DNA of 64,000 bases from Flavisolibacter ginsenosidimutans (GTDB lineage Bacteria; Bacteroidota; Bacteroidia; Chitinophagales; Chitinophagaceae), in NCBI RefSeq assembly GCF_007970805.1, contig NZ_CP042433.1, positions 496,001-560,000 on the forward strand. Reading direction: 5' to 3'. Under the pieces are notes generated by a model. It was not told the origin of the DNA and made no database searches. It was given only the letters and a program-made list of their open reading frames with translations. The translations under genes were made by a program, and so were the position numbers. Position 1 is the first letter of the stretch. The number at the start of each line of letters is the position of its first letter. Positions 7,564 through 15,713 of this stretch are shown here, piece by piece.

Positions 7564-8586
7564 TTATTCCTTATCCAATTGATATTGTTTTTTGAGAAGT
7601 GCAATTACCTTTCTTGCATTTTCCAGCGCTGGCAGGTAACCTACCGCAATTAAACCTTTTAATCCCTCGCTCCGGGTGGCCGTATAGTTTAAAAATTCCG
7701 TCCACTTTTGTTTATCGTACGTCACAAGCGTTTGCTGATGTGTAATGAACGCATTAATAAAGTTCCTCGACGCGCTGTAGCTCAATATAGAATCGAGGAT
7801 GTTGGCATCGAATAACTGGAAACGGTAGGGCGTTCCAAGGTTTACGTTGTCAAAGTCGATTTGTATCGTACTCACCACCCATCTTGCCGATTTATCATAA
7901 GCGCCGATGGCATCTTCCAGTTCGTAGTTTTCAAAAAAGCGTAAAGAACCCGAATTCTTTAACTGCTCCAGCGTTGCGTTCGTTGATTGAAAACCCCAAT
8001 GCCGAAACGTGTAACGACTGTAATAATAGAGGGCTCCGCCCGGCACGTCTTTAATTTCCTTGCCCCTGCACAAATTTCGTAAAGTGTCTGATTTTAGTGC
8101 GATGTCTCTGCTGATGTTTATGGCGTCTGTTAATTTGATCGAATCTTCGATCATGTCCCGGTAAAGAGATTTTGCGTAATGTTTTGCCCTCGCCTCTTCT
8201 GCAATCTGTTCTCTCACGTTTTCGGCAACGAAGCCCAGGAACACCGCGAGAAATAACATAAAAAATTCCAGCAGGTACTCTGTCCATTTCTTTGGATGCG
8301 TTACGTGGTGAGGATGTTTGTGTACTTCCATTGAATCCGTTTCAGGTTTTGCGTTTTGTGTTTCGGGTTGAGGCGTTGCCGGTGTGCCTTCGGTTACATC
8401 GGGAGTTGTTGTTGGTGCTTCGGGAATTGTCTTATCGGGATTGCTTTTTACGTCAGTAGATAAAGCCTGTGGTTGCGATTGCTCGTTTGTGTTTTGGTTC
8501 TGTTCCAAGGTGGTGGCTTGATGACAGGAAGATAATAAAAGATTGGACGAATAGAGTAAGACCAGCCGGATTATCGTTTGAAGCAC
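7564..8586 (-). CDS. Lipoprotein-tethered membrane protein of unknown function
   Basis: The 340-residue product starts MLQTIIRLVLLYSSNLLLSS with a lipobox-like LSSC, then about 65 residues of Gln/Thr/Pro/Glu-rich linker. At residue 86 it enters the sequence MEVHKHPHHVTHPKKWTEYL, followed by a membrane helix (LLEFFMLFLAVFLGFVAEN). This is the usual N-terminus of a common Bacteroidota hypothetical membrane protein. The remainder (about 125-340) is helical and soluble. The lipoprotein segment therefore looks like an N-terminal extension on a family that normally starts at the Met at 8331, an alternative start. The linker carries an NAKPET repeat word also found in the gene at 61713. It starts 24 bases after the DUF72 gene, so they are probably co-transcribed. 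Confidence 0.7.
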   Translation of the reverse strand: MLQTIIRLVLLYSSNLLLSSCHQATTLEQNQNTNEQSQPQALSTDVKSNPDKTIPEAPTTTPDVTEGTPATPQPETQNAKPETDSMEVHKHPHHVTHPKKWTEYLLEFFMLFLAVFLGFVAENVREQIAEEARAKHYAKSLYRDMIEDSIKLTDAINISRDIALKSDTLRNLCRGKEIKDVPGGALYYYSRYTFRHWGFQSTNATLEQLKNSGSLRFFENYELEDAIGAYDKSARWVVSTIQIDFDNVNLGTPYRFQLFDANILDSILSYSASRNFINAFITHQQTLVTYDKQKWTEFLNYTATRSEGLKGLIAVGYLPALENARKVIALLKKQYQLDKE

Positions 8587-8610
8587 ATGAAGAAATCGCC
8601 AACAAGGATC

Positions 8611-9372
8611 CTATTTCTTTCCCGCGGTCCGCTGCGCAACCATCGCGTTTAATGTTCGTAAGTTTTCAAAGGCATCACCCGCTGTGTTGTTGAAATAAAC
8701 ATAGACCTCCTTGCCTTCTTTCAGCCACGCGGCAATGCGCTTTGCACGACTCAATAAAAAGGCGTCATCGTAACTGCCTCTGTAATCACCTTCGGGGCCG
8801 TGAAAACGCAGGTAAACAAAATCTTCCGCAACCGTTATGGGCGGCGTGGCCGACTTGGGCATGTCCTGCTCCACCATCCCGGCACCAAAGTTTTGCAACA
8901 TGCGGTACACGGCGCTGTTGTACCAGGAGTTATCGCGGAACTCCACGGCGATGCGCCAGCCTTTTGCATCGCTGCGTAGGCATTCCAAAATACCTTCTAT
9001 CTCTTCCTGTTTATCGCTCTTTACCGATGGCGGCAATTGTATCAACAAGCAGCCTTTTTTATCGCCTGCCTGTGCCACTGTTTCTGTAAAACGTTCCAAC
9101 TCTTCTACGTTAAACTGCAGGCCTTTTGCATGCGTTACTGTTTTGGGTACTTTGAACGTAAACTTGAAATAATGCGGCACACTTTCCCGCCAGTTTCCCA
9201 CCGTTGCGGGCCTGGGTATTTTGTAAAAAGATGAATTGACTTCCAGCGAAGAAAATAGCGAAGCATAATAGGTTAGCCGGCTGGCGCCTTGGAACTCGGG
9301 TGGGTACTCCGATTGTTTGAAGGGCAAGACGATATTGCTGGTGCCGGAATAAAAAGATGGACTGCTTTGCAT
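8611..9372 (-). CDS. DUF72 family TIM-barrel protein
   Basis: The 253-residue protein shows the DUF72 hallmarks: YSGTSN near the start, then YPPEFQGASRLTYYASLFSSLEVNSSFYKIP ('E.n.tFY..p'), FKFTFKVPKTVTH, CLLIQLPPS, IAVEFRDNSW ('vEfR..sW'), FVYLRFHG and a final VYFNN. The family has a TIM-barrel-like fold and unknown activity; links to endonuclease-like barrels are only structural. There is no signal peptide. The stop is 24 bases before the start of the lipoprotein gene at 8586, suggesting a two-gene unit. Confidence 0.9.
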   Translation of the reverse strand: MQSSPSFYSGTSNIVLPFKQSEYPPEFQGASRLTYYASLFSSLEVNSSFYKIPRPATVGNWRESVPHYFKFTFKVPKTVTHAKGLQFNVEELERFTETVAQAGDKKGCLLIQLPPSVKSDKQEEIEGILECLRSDAKGWRIAVEFRDNSWYNSAVYRMLQNFGAGMVEQDMPKSATPPITVAEDFVYLRFHGPEGDYRGSYDDAFLLSRAKRIAAWLKEGKEVYVYFNNTAGDAFENLRTLNAMVAQRTAGKK

Positions 9373-9568
9373 GATTTGGAAAGTGCAAAATGTTTGCCTT
9401 TCATAAGCATCGCCTTTTTACAATTGGTAGCGTATGGCAGTGTCTTCGCATCAGACCTATCACAATTGATATGATTTGCACTTCTAGTGTCAAAGTGACC
9501 TTACTTTGGTTGTTTATGCAGCCACGCACAAATCAAGGAGAAACGGTAACAACAGCGTGAATCGAAAT

Positions 9569-10798
9569 TTAATTTTGTTCTTTTGCCACTTGTATCATCA
9601 TTGATAATTCGTCTGCAAATAGATCACTGTCAAGATATCCGCCAGCTTCTTTGAAAATGATATTGCCTTTTTTGTCTATAATAATTTTTGTAGGAATGGT
9701 AGAAACACCTAAGTCACGAGACAATTTATATTTTGTTGTTTGATCATCCAGCAGAACACTAAAATTGTATTTACTCTTCTCAAAGAAAGTTTTTATTAAT
9801 GTCAATCTCTCAGTAGCTGGAACACGTTCAAAAGTATTTACAAGTAGGAATACAACATTTTGGTCATTTTTATACCTTTCAATGGTAGTCTTTAGGCCAG
9901 GAAATCGTTTGATGCAAGGAGCGCACCATGTTGCCCAAAAATCTAAAACAACGATTTTTCCCTTTAAGCTTTGTAAGCTAATAGCTTCATTATTCAAATC
10001 TTTTAAAACGAATTCAGGACAAGCTTTTTTGATGATGGACTTTCTCAATTCATTTTTTCTCTCTTGTAATAAACTTTTTGTTAGAGAAGAAAAATAAGAG
10101 CTCCACGTATCTTCTTTTTCTTCCGTTAGATAAATCCGTCGTAATTGCTCCTTCATTGAAGGTGTATAAGCACCTTCTTTTACGAACTTTTCCAACCATT
10201 CTTTTGCCTCATTAGAACCCGCTGCTTTCTCTGCATAAATGCAAAGAGATTCTTGATCTTTCCTAAACTTTTTTTCATCGTCGTAAGCTTTTTGATATTC
10301 TCCAAGTTTATATTCAAGTCGAGCTTTAACATGGCATATAACAGCATATCTTTCTGGAAACACATCTTCATTATTTCGGATTATTTGTAATGCCTTTGCC
10401 AAATATTCTTTTCCATGAGAAATATCTTTCGGTGTTTCATTAATGTCGCCTATTAACTTTATTGCTATTTCGTTATAAACACCCGCTAATTCATCTATAT
10501 TATACATTCTATTATCATAATTTGGAACGATATTATAATATCCAGAATCTGCTAGTGCTTCCATTAATTCCCACGTCAAATCATCATCGAAGGCCGCTTT
10601 TTCTGCCTTGGTTTTCGGTGGAAATAGTTTTGCTAATTCTTCATAAATGGCTGTCTTCTTAGTTAAATTCGTTTCTAAGTCAAAAGTCATTTTCAACTTT
10701 TTAAAAGTTGAAATATTTGCAGAGTCGCTGCGTTGACTAAAAACTGTATTAGCTAGAAATACCGTTGAAAAAAATAAAAAAAGATTTATCACCGCCAA
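9569..10798 (-). CDS. Secreted TlpA-like thioredoxin-fold protein
   Basis: The 409-residue product starts MAVINLFLFFSTVFLANTVF with cleavage near FSQ, so it is exported. Residues about 30-260 are helical and may contain TPR-like repeats (YLAKALQIIRN, YQKAYDDEKKF). Residues about 265-405 form a TlpA/ResA-type thioredoxin domain: CPEFVLKDLNNEAISLQSLK, then VVLDFWATWCAPCIKRFP with the redox pair Cys292/Cys295, and the cis-Pro region GVSTIPTKIIID. The likely role is reduction or thiol exchange in the periplasm. By eye its base composition is clearly AT-richer than the flanking genes (for example around 10,441-10,560), which suggests recent acquisition. No operon partner is visible. Confidence 0.85.
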   Translation of the reverse strand: MAVINLFLFFSTVFLANTVFSQRSDSANISTFKKLKMTFDLETNLTKKTAIYEELAKLFPPKTKAEKAAFDDDLTWELMEALADSGYYNIVPNYDNRMYNIDELAGVYNEIAIKLIGDINETPKDISHGKEYLAKALQIIRNNEDVFPERYAVICHVKARLEYKLGEYQKAYDDEKKFRKDQESLCIYAEKAAGSNEAKEWLEKFVKEGAYTPSMKEQLRRIYLTEEKEDTWSSYFSSLTKSLLQERKNELRKSIIKKACPEFVLKDLNNEAISLQSLKGKIVVLDFWATWCAPCIKRFPGLKTTIERYKNDQNVVFLLVNTFERVPATERLTLIKTFFEKSKYNFSVLLDDQTTKYKLSRDLGVSTIPTKIIIDKKGNIIFKEAGGYLDSDLFADELSMMIQVAKEQN

Positions 10799-10922
10799 TT
10801 ATTTATTTTTCAATATACTTATTCCATACCTATTATTTAAACAAAAGCCTTGGAGAAATCTGAGGATTTATTCACTATTCATCATTCATTAGTAGCTGTA
10901 TGCTTCCGGCTTAAAGGACCGC

Positions 10923-11075
10923 TTATTTCGGTTGTATCAATTCGGGTTTTCCGTTTTTAGAAACGACAAGGGGGTGGCCGTTTTTACGGGCATCTTCAAT
11001 TAGTTTTTGTACAGCCAACTGTAGGCCCTCCATCACCTTTGCGGCAAAATCTTTTTTTTCTTCAATCTTTTCCAT
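10923..11075 (-). CDS. Small 50-residue partner of the zeta-toxin-like kinase
   Basis: An ATG at 11075 opens 50 codons to a TAA at 10923-10925; the start overlaps the end of the upstream kinase gene (11062-11637) by 14 bases in another frame. The product is a helix (MEKIEEKKDFAAKVMEGLQL, then AVQKLIEDARKNG) followed by a short beta hairpin HPLVVSKNGKPELIQPK. The 'LVVs.nGK...i.p' ending is typical of small ORFs found next to zeta-like kinases in Bacteroidota and cyanobacteria, which are presumed antitoxins. The tight overlap strongly suggests translational coupling. Function as antitoxin is inference. Confidence 0.7.
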   Translation of the reverse strand: MEKIEEKKDFAAKVMEGLQLAVQKLIEDARKNGHPLVVSKNGKPELIQPK

Positions 11076-11637
11076 GTTCAAGAATTTTATTCCAAACATC
11101 TGTTTGCATTACTGAGTCAATATTTACGCCACAGCCTTTCGAAACGGTTTGCGGCTTTTCATCCGAGTTATCAGCCACCATCCACTCATCACAAATAGGC
11201 ATAAACAAATTTACAAAGTTTTGCAGCCCTTTCAAGTACCTTCTCGTTATAACCTCCTCGGGAATGTTGTGTCCACCTTTTGCCACTCTCGACTTAACCC
11301 TTTCAATAGCAAGTTCAGGCGAATTCAGCCAAAGAAAAATCAAATGAATCTTGTAACCTTCATCGCGACATTGTTCAATCAGCCTAACATAAAATCGTGT
11401 GCTTAATGTTGTTTCAAAAGCAAACGTTTTCCGGGTGGCTACCAATTGATTGATACGTTGCAGCATAATTCTTCCTGCTTCAAAAGAAACACTTTCCGGA
11501 TTAAAGGGAGAAAGCCCACGTGCAATTTCATCGGCGTTAACGAACTCCCGCACATTGAAAATTTGCGGCAGCATCGTGAATGAGGCTGTCGTTTTCCCTG
11601 CACCATTTGGACCTGCAATAATGTACAAATCAGGCAT
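11062..11637 (-). CDS. Zeta-toxin-like P-loop kinase
   Basis: The 191-residue protein begins MPDLYIIAGPNGAGKTTASF with the Walker A motif GPNGAGKT at about residues 8-15. It continues with NADEIARGLSPFNPESVSFE, which matches the 'vNaDeia...sp' substrate region of zeta toxin/UDP-GlcNAc kinase-like proteins, and with FAFETTLS, LWLNSPELAIERVKSRVAKGGHNIP (the 'L.s.e.ai.Rv..Rv..GGH.ip' lid) and VITRRYLKGLQNF. Zeta toxins phosphorylate UDP-GlcNAc; this smaller relative may have another substrate. It is followed by, and overlaps, a 50-codon partner, an unusual kinase-first order for toxin-antitoxin pairs. ahcY upstream is separated by the terminator at 11661-11690. Confidence 0.85.
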   Translation of the reverse strand: MPDLYIIAGPNGAGKTTASFTMLPQIFNVREFVNADEIARGLSPFNPESVSFEAGRIMLQRINQLVATRKTFAFETTLSTRFYVRLIEQCRDEGYKIHLIFLWLNSPELAIERVKSRVAKGGHNIPEEVITRRYLKGLQNFVNLFMPICDEWMVADNSDEKPQTVSKGCGVNIDSVMQTDVWNKILEHGKD

Positions 11638-11660
11638 GTGCTAAAGATATTCAACAAACA

Positions 11661-11690
11661 AAAAGCCCCTGCAAAAATGCAAGGGCTTTT
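11661..11690 (-). terminator. Terminator of ahcY
   Basis: AAAAGCCCCTGCA (11661-11673) pairs with TGCAAGGGCTTTT (11678-11690) with one mismatch around a four-base loop; runs of A and T flank it. ahcY ends at 11715 on the minus strand. Confidence 0.75.
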
Positions 11691-11714
11691 CAATTTTTAC
11701 TTTTTCATTTTGCA

Positions 11715-13043
11715 TTAATAGCGGTACGCTTCCGGCTTAAACGGACCTTCTTTGCTAATGCCCAGGTACTCGGCTTGTGCGGTTGTCAACTCGTCCAGTT
11801 CAACACCAATCTTCGAAAGGTGCAAACGTGCAACTTTCTCATCAAGATGCTTCGGCAGAACGTACACTTTGTTCTCGTACGCATCGTTGTTTGTCCACAA
11901 CTCAATCTGCGCCAGCGTTTGGTTAGAGAAAGAGTTCGACATCACAAACGAAGGGTGACCGGTAGCGCAACCAAGGTTCACCAGGCGGCCTTCGGCCAAC
12001 AGGATGATGTCCTTGCCGTCAACGTTGTAAATGTCAACCTGCGGCTTCACGGTATCTTTTGTATGGCCGTAGTTGTTGTTCAACCAGGCAACGTCAATCT
12101 CAATATCAAAGTGACCGATGTTGCACACAATGGCTTTGTCCTTCATGCTGCGGAAATGCTTTTCAGTAATCAAGTCGCGGCAACCAGAAGCGGTAACAAC
12201 AATGTCGGCTTCTTTTACGGCATCAGCCATCTTCTTTACTTCAAAACCGTCCATTGCAGCCTGCAAAGCGCAGATAGGATCGATCTCGGTAACAATCACG
12301 CGGCAACCGGCACCGGCCAACGAGGCGGCAGAACCTTTGCCCACGTCACCATAACCACCAACAACGGCAACCTTACCAGCCAGCATCACGTCAGTCGCAC
12401 GACGGATGGCATCAACCAATGATTCTTTACAACCGTATTTGTTGTCAAACTTGCTCTTGGTAACAGAGTCGTTTACGTTGATCGCAGGCATGGGCAATGT
12501 GCCTTTCGCCATACGCTCATACAAACGGTGAACACCGGTCGTGGTTTCTTCCGAAATACCTTTTACGTGTTGCACCAACTCGGGGTATTTGTCAAGCACC
12601 ATGTTGGTAAGGTCTCCACCATCATCCAATATCATGTTCAACGGGCGGTCAGCGCCACCAAAGAACAGAGTTTGCTCAATGCACCAATCGGCTTCTTCAA
12701 TGCTTTGGCCTTTCCAGGCAAACACGCCAATGCCGGCAGCGGCGATGGCAGCAGCGGCCTGGTCTTGCGTAGAGAAAATGTTGCAGGAGCTCCATTTTAC
12801 TTCGGCACCCAAAGCCACCAGCGTTTCAATCAACACGGCCGTTTGAATGGTCATGTGCAGGCAGCCGGCGATGCGGGCGCCTTTCAGCGGTTGGCTGGCG
12901 GCGTACTCCTGGCGGATGGCCATAAGGCCCGGCATTTCGGCTTCGGCCAAACGAATTTCTTTGCGGCCCCATTCGGCGAGGCTCATGTCCTTCACCTTGT
13001 ACTTTAAGGAGAAGTCGATGTTTGTGTTTGTGAGCGTAGACAT
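11715..13043 (-). CDS. ahcY: Adenosylhomocysteinase
   Basis: The 442-residue protein hydrolyses S-adenosylhomocysteine to adenosine and homocysteine, recycling the product of methyl transfer reactions in the cytosol. Characteristic segments include [18 protein letters not shown] at the start, [20 protein letters not shown], the NAD-binding Rossmann motif [43 protein letters not shown], and the C-terminal [16 protein letters not shown] ending. The length is normal. Upstream (13044-13200) lies a repeat-rich divergent region shared with an Lrp/AsnC regulator, which could control it. An exact minus-strand TACCTTTG word lies at 13186-13193. Confidence 0.97.
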   Translation of the reverse strand: MSTLTNTNIDFSLKYKVKDMSLAEWGRKEIRLAEAEMPGLMAIRQEYAASQPLKGARIAGCLHMTIQTAVLIETLVALGAEVKWSSCNIFSTQDQAAAAIAAAGIGVFAWKGQSIEEADWCIEQTLFFGGADRPLNMILDDGGDLTNMVLDKYPELVQHVKGISEETTTGVHRLYERMAKGTLPMPAINVNDSVTKSKFDNKYGCKESLVDAIRRATDVMLAGKVAVVGGYGDVGKGSAASLAGAGCRVIVTEIDPICALQAAMDGFEVKKMADAVKEADIVVTASGCRDLITEKHFRSMKDKAIVCNIGHFDIEIDVAWLNNNYGHTKDTVKPQVDIYNVDGKDIILLAEGRLVNLGCATGHPSFVMSNSFSNQTLAQIELWTNNDAYENKVYVLPKHLDEKVARLHLSKIGVELDELTTAQAEYLGISKEGPFKPEAYRY

Positions 13044-13084
13044 TTTGTAGAATTATGAATTTAGAGTTATGAGTTCTGAATATT

Positions 13085-13193
13085 GTTGATCGTTGGCCGT
13101 TGGTTGTTAATCGAAAAGCAGGCTGTCTTCTGTCATCAGCTATCCATCCTCTCTCTTCGGACAACCACCAACGAACAACGGCCAACAAAGGTA
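13085..13193. repeat. Imperfect inverted repeat between ahcY and the Lrp gene
   Basis: CGTTGGCCGTTGGTTGT near 13091 is echoed in reverse complement by ACAACCACCAACGAACAACG and GGCCAAC near 13160-13186, with a CT-rich spacer. The adjoining 13050-13080 consists of ATGAATT/TTATGAG-like words. It looks like one of several short repeat elements scattered through this window. Confidence 0.5.
13186..13193 (-). promoter_or_regulatory. Candidate -7 element upstream of ahcY
   Basis: The minus strand reads TACCTTTG, an exact match to the Bacteroidota -7 consensus TAnnTTTG, about 143 bases upstream of the ahcY ATG. No well-spaced -33 TTG is visible, so this is only a candidate. If used, the inverted repeat at 13085-13193 would be in the ahcY leader. 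Confidence 0.3.
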
Positions 13194-13283
13194 AGCGTGC
13201 AGGATATTTTCCTGAAAGGCTTTCAAACTTTGGGAAAATCTTCGCCAATCGTTCTATTTTGCCGAAAAATATTCTGTTTGCTT

Positions 13284-13769
13284 ATGGCCAAAGCCCTCCT
13301 AAAAGAAGAAATGCCTGCGCTGGATAAAAAGGATTTGGAGATACTGAAGTTGTTGCAACAAAATGCCCGCATGACCATCAAGGAAATTTCGGAGAAAGTA
13401 CACCTGAGCACAACGCCGGTGCACGAACGCATTAAGCGCATGGAAGAAAGCGGCGTGATCAAACAATACGTGACCTTGTTGAATGCAAGTAAGGTAGGGA
13501 AGGGGCTAATGGTGATTTGCTACGTATCGTTGCGGCAACACAGCAAGAATGCCGGAGAGAAATTCATCAAAGGAATTCTAGAGATGACTGAAGTGTTGGA
13601 ATGTTTAACCATCTCCGGCGAGTTTGATTTCATGCTGAAAGTTGCCGTAGCCGACATGGACGAATACTACAACTTTCACGTAAACAAATTGAGCAATATC
13701 GAAAATGTGGGCAACGTGCAAAGCGTGTTTGTGATGGGCGTGGTGAAGATGACGCAGCAATTGGTGTAG
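13284..13769 (+). CDS. Lrp/AsnC-family transcriptional regulator
   Basis: The 161-residue protein (from the ATG at 13284; an alternative start is 13311, MPALDKKD) has an N-terminal winged helix with the family signature LDKKDLEILKLLQQNARMTI, then KEISEKVHLSTTPVHERIKRMEESGVIKQY. The C-terminal RAM/effector domain (VICYVSLRQHSKNAGEKFI ... VLECLTISGEFDFMLKVAV) carries 'tG.fD.ml.v'. Such regulators respond to amino acids or small molecules and form octamers. It is divergent from ahcY, so control of homocysteine/methionine metabolism is a reasonable guess. The open frame continues upstream to 13083 through repeat DNA and should not be taken as coding. Confidence 0.92.
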   Translation: MAKALLKEEMPALDKKDLEILKLLQQNARMTIKEISEKVHLSTTPVHERIKRMEESGVIKQYVTLLNASKVGKGLMVICYVSLRQHSKNAGEKFIKGILEMTEVLECLTISGEFDFMLKVAVADMDEYYNFHVNKLSNIENVGNVQSVFVMGVVKMTQQLV

Positions 13770-13823
13770 GAGAGGAGACAGGAGTCAGAATTCAGGAGAG
13801 AATTAACTATACGAACGCTTTAC

Positions 13824-13870
13824 AAAAAAGCGTCGCGCCTGAGGGATACGAACAGGCGTGACGCACGTTT
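13824..13870. terminator. Bidirectional hairpin terminator
   Basis: GCGTCGCGCCTG (13830-13841) and CAGGCGTGACGC (13853-13864) form a 12-bp stem with one mismatch; AAAAAA precedes it and TTT follows. It separates the convergent Lrp gene (end 13769) and the hydrophilic gene (end 13889). Confidence 0.7.
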
Positions 13871-13888
13871 CAAAGGGTATTTGTCTGC

Positions 13889-14266
13889 TTATGAAGTTTT
13901 GTTCTGTCCGTCAAAATCGCTGCCCGTAACGTTTCTGCGGGTCATAAGATTGGAACTGCCTCTTTCGCCAGCCGCCAGTCCTGCGCCGCCGGCCGTTTGG
14001 TCGTCCATGTCAGTAGTGCCGCCGCTGCGTACGGCCGAGGCGTCGTTTGGATTGTAGCTAACGCCTTGCGAAAGATCGGTGCCGCTTATTTCGTCTTCGT
14101 CGCGGAGGGTTCGATGACCGGTATGTTCACGACTAATATCCGATTTGCTTAAATCAGCCTCTCCGCTCACTTCACGAATGGTTTCATTCGTGGTTAAATC
14201 TCTTAATTGATCGTCGTCGCTGCTTCTGTGTTCCTCGCTTCTGTGCGAATGTTTATGCTCATCCAT
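13889..14266 (-). CDS. Hydrophilic, probably disordered protein of unknown function
   Basis: The 125-residue product is almost entirely polar, rich in Asp, Ser, Arg, Glu, Gly and Thr, with no signal peptide and no hydrophobic core. It starts MDEHKHSHRSEEHRSSDDDQ and ends VTGSDFDGQNKTS. Composition resembles stress-induced hydrophilic proteins. The segment DDQTAGGAGLAAGERGSS resembles NDTAGGAGERIEES in the small protein at 5314-5577. It is bounded by the terminator at 13824-13870 and a gene-free upstream region. A role in desiccation or osmotic stress is possible but not shown by the sequence. Confidence 0.6.
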   Translation of the reverse strand: MDEHKHSHRSEEHRSSDDDQLRDLTTNETIREVSGEADLSKSDISREHTGHRTLRDEDEISGTDLSQGVSYNPNDASAVRSGGTTDMDDQTAGGAGLAAGERGSSNLMTRRNVTGSDFDGQNKTS

Positions 14267-14494
14267 AAAACGGTTTTTAAAATTTTAAATCAAATGCTTT
14301 AGAGGCCGAAAGCAACGGAACAATAACTTATTGCCGTTGCATGCTTTGGCCAAAAGATTACGTGTAAAAACTGTGCCGTGCTTGCGTCTGACTTTGCAAA
14401 GTTTTCTTTTGTAAAGAAGAGCTCGTAGACATGCGCAATCGAAAATGTTTGCAAAGCTGGCAAATAGATTGAGGGTAAGAAGGAAACGGTGTTT

Positions 14495-14701
14495 ATGAAA
14501 GACCGGCTTCACCTGTTTGTTATTTTCACCCTCCTCGAAATTTCTCTTTCGGCGCTGTATTATCTTTTGGTGCAACGGATTGATTCAACCTTGTTCATCG
14601 GTGCGGTGCTATATGCAGGTGCTATGACTGCCAATTATTTTTCTTACCGAACGGCAGTCTACCAGAAACGCCGCAAAGAAATGCTTGACGCCCTGCCCTG
14701 A
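14495..14701 (+). CDS. Small two-helix membrane protein
   Basis: From the ATG at 14495, preceded by an AGGAAAC purine-rich stretch, the 68-residue product has two membrane segments: about residues 5-27 (LHLFVIFTLLEISLSALYYL) and 35-52 (TLFIGAVLYAGAMTANYF). It ends in a basic tail (YQKRRKEMLDALP). The positive-inside rule suggests both ends face the cytoplasm. It lies 41 bases before the gene at 14743 in the same direction. No family recognised. Confidence 0.6.
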   Translation: MKDRLHLFVIFTLLEISLSALYYLLVQRIDSTLFIGAVLYAGAMTANYFSYRTAVYQKRRKEMLDALP

Positions 14702-14742
14702 TTTCTCGGTAGGATTGGTAATTTTAGACACCAATTCTTTTT

Positions 14743-15045
14743 ATGTATCAATACACATCTCCTTCGCATGCCATTGATGATTTGCGCAAACGCGGCTTTA
14801 CCACCGATTTTAATCTTGACGAGAATTGCCTTGTTTGTGGCGAACAACAATTCAATGCGGATCAATTCGAAATTCACGAAGTTTATCGCTTTGAAGGGGC
14901 CAGCGATCCGGGTGACGAATCCGTTGTTTACGGCATTGAGAGCAACAACGGCGTGAAAGGCGTGCTGGTTGACGGTTATGGTTATTCCTCTTCGCCAAAG
15001 AACGCAGCAATCATTCAAAAATTGAAAATCCACGCCAACAATTAA
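14743..15045 (+). CDS. Conserved 100-residue Bacteroidota protein (often misnamed PRPP synthetase)
   Basis: The cytosolic 100-residue protein contains SHAIDDLRKRGFTTDFNLDE, then NADQFEIHEVYRFEGASDPG, DESVVYGIESNNGVKGVLVD and GYGYSS. This order of words (a short helix, 'dfnl..nc', 'r.eg.s.P.d.sv.yai', 'KGvlv.aYG') matches a widespread Bacteroidota family. Databases often call it phosphoribosylpyrophosphate synthetase, but it is far too short and lacks the PRPP-binding loop. Its true function is unknown. It sits 13 bases before the membrane protein gene at 15059, so the two are probably co-transcribed. Confidence 0.8.
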   Translation: MYQYTSPSHAIDDLRKRGFTTDFNLDENCLVCGEQQFNADQFEIHEVYRFEGASDPGDESVVYGIESNNGVKGVLVDGYGYSSSPKNAAIIQKLKIHANN

Positions 15046-15058
15046 TTCATCGAAAAGA

Positions 15059-15694
15059 GTGAATGCTGCGCAAACGAACAGCAGGAGATGGTGGACGCTG
15101 TCACCGCTGTTTGGCAGCCTCGTTTTCATTTTTCTTTACACGATGGCCGCAGCTTTTTATCCGGGCGGCTCCCAGGCTGATGCACACGCAAAAGGTTTTA
15201 GCTGGATGCACAATTACTGGTGCAACCTGCTGAGCGGAAAAGCCTTGAACGGCGAGATTAATGCCGGTCGGCCTTTTGCTTATACCGCTATGGTTGTCGC
15301 GGCGCTTATGCTTTTGGGTTTTTTGACCGTTGCCGCAATGGGTTTTGACTTTTCAAAACGCAGTAAAATTATTGTTCTGGCCTGCGGTCTTTTGTCGCTT
15401 TTGCCACTTCCTTTTTTAAACTCTTCGTATCACGATGCGGTAGCAAATGCCTCACCTTTCTTTGGCTTGGTGGCGATGCTGTTTGTTTATGCCGGCTTGT
15501 ATAAAAGCGGCTGGAAAAGCCTGTTCCTTTTCGGTTTGTTCAACCTTGTGCTTGTTGCATGGAACAACTATCTCTGGCACTTCACAACGCTTTACTGGCT
15601 TCCGCTTGTACAAAAAATTACGTTTGCGTCTTTCTTGCTTTGGATTTGTCTGGTAACGGTGAGGCTTTACCGGCATCCCAAAGGGCAGGCATAA
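15059..15694 (+). CDS. Polytopic membrane protein, DUF998-like
   Basis: The 211-residue product uses a GTG start at 15059, only 13 bases after the upstream stop; no ATG precedes the first membrane segment. About six helices can be seen: LFGSLVFIFLYTMAAAF, AYTAMVVAALMLLGFLTV, IIVLACGLLSLLPLPF, FFGLVAMLFVYAGLY, LFLFGLFNLVLVAWNNY and FASFLLWICLVTV. The spacing and the loop FLNSSYHDAVAN are similar to DUF998-like proteins, but this is a weak match. No transport or enzyme motif is visible. It is 19 bases upstream of the metallopeptidase gene at 15714. Confidence 0.75.
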   Translation: MNAAQTNSRRWWTLSPLFGSLVFIFLYTMAAAFYPGGSQADAHAKGFSWMHNYWCNLLSGKALNGEINAGRPFAYTAMVVAALMLLGFLTVAAMGFDFSKRSKIIVLACGLLSLLPLPFLNSSYHDAVANASPFFGLVAMLFVYAGLYKSGWKSLFLFGLFNLVLVAWNNYLWHFTTLYWLPLVQKITFASFLLWICLVTVRLYRHPKGQA

Positions 15695-15713
15695 GTTTCG
15701 TATCTTTTTCCGC

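Noticed and set aside
13083..13283. N-terminal extension of the Lrp/AsnC regulator
   Set aside because: The extra 67 codons lie in inverted-repeat DNA and the family starts at the winged helix; the ATG at 13284 or 13311 is the better start.
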